Positions 7,392-7,945 of a stretch of 7,945 nt of DNA are shown piece by piece. The stretch lies in assembly GCA_030598025.1 (NCBI GenBank), contig JAUVQS010000065.1, forward strand, positions 1-7,945. The letters are read 5' to 3'. The notes beneath the pieces are model-generated. The model ran no database searches, was not told the origin of the DNA, and saw only the letters and a list, made by a program, of their open reading frames with translations. The translations under genes were made by a program, and so were the position numbers. Source of the DNA: Acidimicrobiia bacterium. Lineage in GTDB: Bacteria; Actinomycetota; Acidimicrobiia; Spongiisociales; JAHEDJ01. The first letter of the stretch is position 1. Each line of letters starts with the position of its first letter.

Positions 7392-7436
7392 GTCGCGAGC
7401 GTACTACCGGGCCACGAGCTACTCGCGACTCGCGAC
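7392..7436 (-). promoter_or_regulatory. Three-copy 8-mer with alternative hairpins at the trpE start
   Basis: In the 46-nt gap before trpE, CTCGCGAC occurs on the plus strand at 7422-7429 and 7429-7436, and its reverse complement at 7392-7399. In RNA from the minus strand either upstream copy could pair with the downstream copy as an 8-bp GC-rich stem with a 22- or 29-nt loop. The 3' arm ends 2 nt before the trpE ATG, and the far 5' arm touches the stop codon of the CcdA-like gene. There is no U-tract, so this is not an ordinary intrinsic terminator. A role in limiting or coupling trpE translation, or as a protein-binding repeat, is inferred. I found no leader peptide with tandem Trp codons here. 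Confidence 0.3.
7398..7403 (-). promoter_or_regulatory. Possible -10 element (TACGCT) close to the trpE start
   Basis: The minus strand reads TACGCT, fitting the TAnnnT pattern of actinobacterial -10 elements, ending 8 nt before the trpE ATG. With the lack of a Shine-Dalgarno, this would fit a leaderless or near-leaderless trpE transcript. No convincing -35 is seen and six-base matches are common by chance. Confidence 0.15.
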
Positions 7437-7930
7437 TACGTACTCTCGTTGATGAAATCGCCGAACGGAGTGTCGCCGAATATGTCGATCATCCATGTCG
7501 CGATTCGGGTCAGATTGCCGGTGATCATCACGACACCAAACACGGCCAGGAGAAGGCCCGAGGCTACGTTTATCGGTCGCAGATACTTCCGCATGAAAGT
7601 CATGGCCTTGAAGGTGGAACTCATGCCGACGCCGGCGATGATGAACGGAATCCCGAGCCCCATGGCATAGGCAAAGAGCAGTATCACTCCCTGCGTCACG
7701 GTTTCCTGAGCCGAAGCGACCAGCAGAATGCCACCCAGAATCGGCCCAATGCACGGTGTCCAGGCGAACCCGAACGCTACGCCCATCACCGGCGGTCCCA
7801 ACAAACCCCTCTTGCCGGTGTTGACGTGCATCCGGCGCTCCCGCATCATCCATGAGGTCAAACGGCCACCCTTCTGGAGTGCTGTGAGCACGATGAGGAT
7901 CCCGAAGGCGAGAACCATCCAGCCGGCCAC
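7436..7930 (-). CDS. ccdA: CcdA/DsbD-transmembrane family protein, N-terminal part missing
   Basis: CcdA proteins carry reducing power across the membrane from thioredoxin to extracytoplasmic thiol pathways such as cytochrome c maturation. The readable frame gives 164 residues with hydrophobic segments at about 3-17, 46-71, 80-105 and 121-138. The family signature GFAWTPCIGPILGGIL lies at 54-69 with the redox Cys60, followed by AYAMGLGIPF (87-96). Typical CcdA has about six membrane segments and a second redox Cys in the first one. Here the first two segments and that Cys are absent, because a TGA at 7942-7940 stops the frame four codons before the GTG at 7930. An ATG at 7918 preceded by GAAGGTGG is another possible start. 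Either this is a genuinely short or split protein, a decayed gene, or a sequencing frameshift; only 15 nt of upstream sequence is visible. It ends 46 nt before trpE. Confidence 0.7.
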   Translation of the reverse strand: MAGWMVLAFGILIVLTALQKGGRLTSWMMRERRMHVNTGKRGLLGPPVMGVAFGFAWTPCIGPILGGILLVASAQETVTQGVILLFAYAMGLGIPFIIAGVGMSSTFKAMTFMRKYLRPINVASGLLLAVFGVVMITGNLTRIATWMIDIFGDTPFGDFINEST

Positions 7931-7945
7931 CTTCGAGAGTCAGAC

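Noticed and set aside
7390..7435. Intrinsic terminator between the CcdA-like gene and trpE
   Set aside because: A stem can form, but no T-run follows it on the minus strand and it ends at the trpE start codon, so termination by this route is unlikely.

Overview
All genes in this 7.9-kb window lie on the minus strand, so the reading order is from high to low coordinates. The content is a tryptophan-biosynthesis operon with non-trp genes inserted. In transcriptional order: a CcdA-like membrane protein (7930-7436), trpE (7389-5923), a YgfZ-family folate-binding protein (5930-4977), an OmpR-class response regulator (4886-4212), its histidine kinase (4208-2754), trpC (2747-1983), trpF (1983-1387), trpB (1390-221) and the 5' part of trpA (224-1, cut by the window edge).

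The DNA is GC-rich, start codons include GTG, and long open antisense frames are common. The TrpE, YgfZ and two-component proteins read like those of high-GC Gram-positives. I infer an actinobacterium, possibly a deep-branching lineage such as Acidimicrobiia. The spread-out order trpE-x-trpC-...-trpB-trpA resembles actinobacterial trp loci, but a dedicated trpF is unexpected for the many actinobacteria that use the bifunctional HisA/TrpF enzyme PriA. The taxonomic call is an inference without any database search.

The genes are packed tightly. trpE overlaps ygfZ by 8 nt. The regulator and kinase are 3 nt apart. The kinase stop is 6 nt from the trpC start. trpC/trpF overlap in TGATG, trpF/trpB in ATGA and trpB/trpA in GTGA. 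Only two gaps exceed a few bases: 46 nt before trpE and 90 nt before the response regulator. This fits one polycistronic unit, with possible extra promoters at those two gaps. TrpE makes anthranilate from chorismate. TrpF, TrpC and TrpB/TrpA carry out the later steps to tryptophan. trpG (amidotransferase) and trpD (phosphoribosyltransferase) are not in the window.

The most unusual aspect is the complete two-component system fused by spacing to trpC inside the trp operon, together with a ygfZ translationally linked to trpE. Also worth checking are a CcdA-like gene that seems to lack its N-terminal third, with an in-frame TGA just upstream, and a repeated 8-mer able to form alternative hairpins ending 2 nt before the trpE start codon. 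I saw no tRNA or rRNA genes, CRISPR arrays, insertion sequences or clear intrinsic terminators. I do not see a convincingly new biological system here; it is mostly well-known housekeeping genes in an uncommon arrangement.
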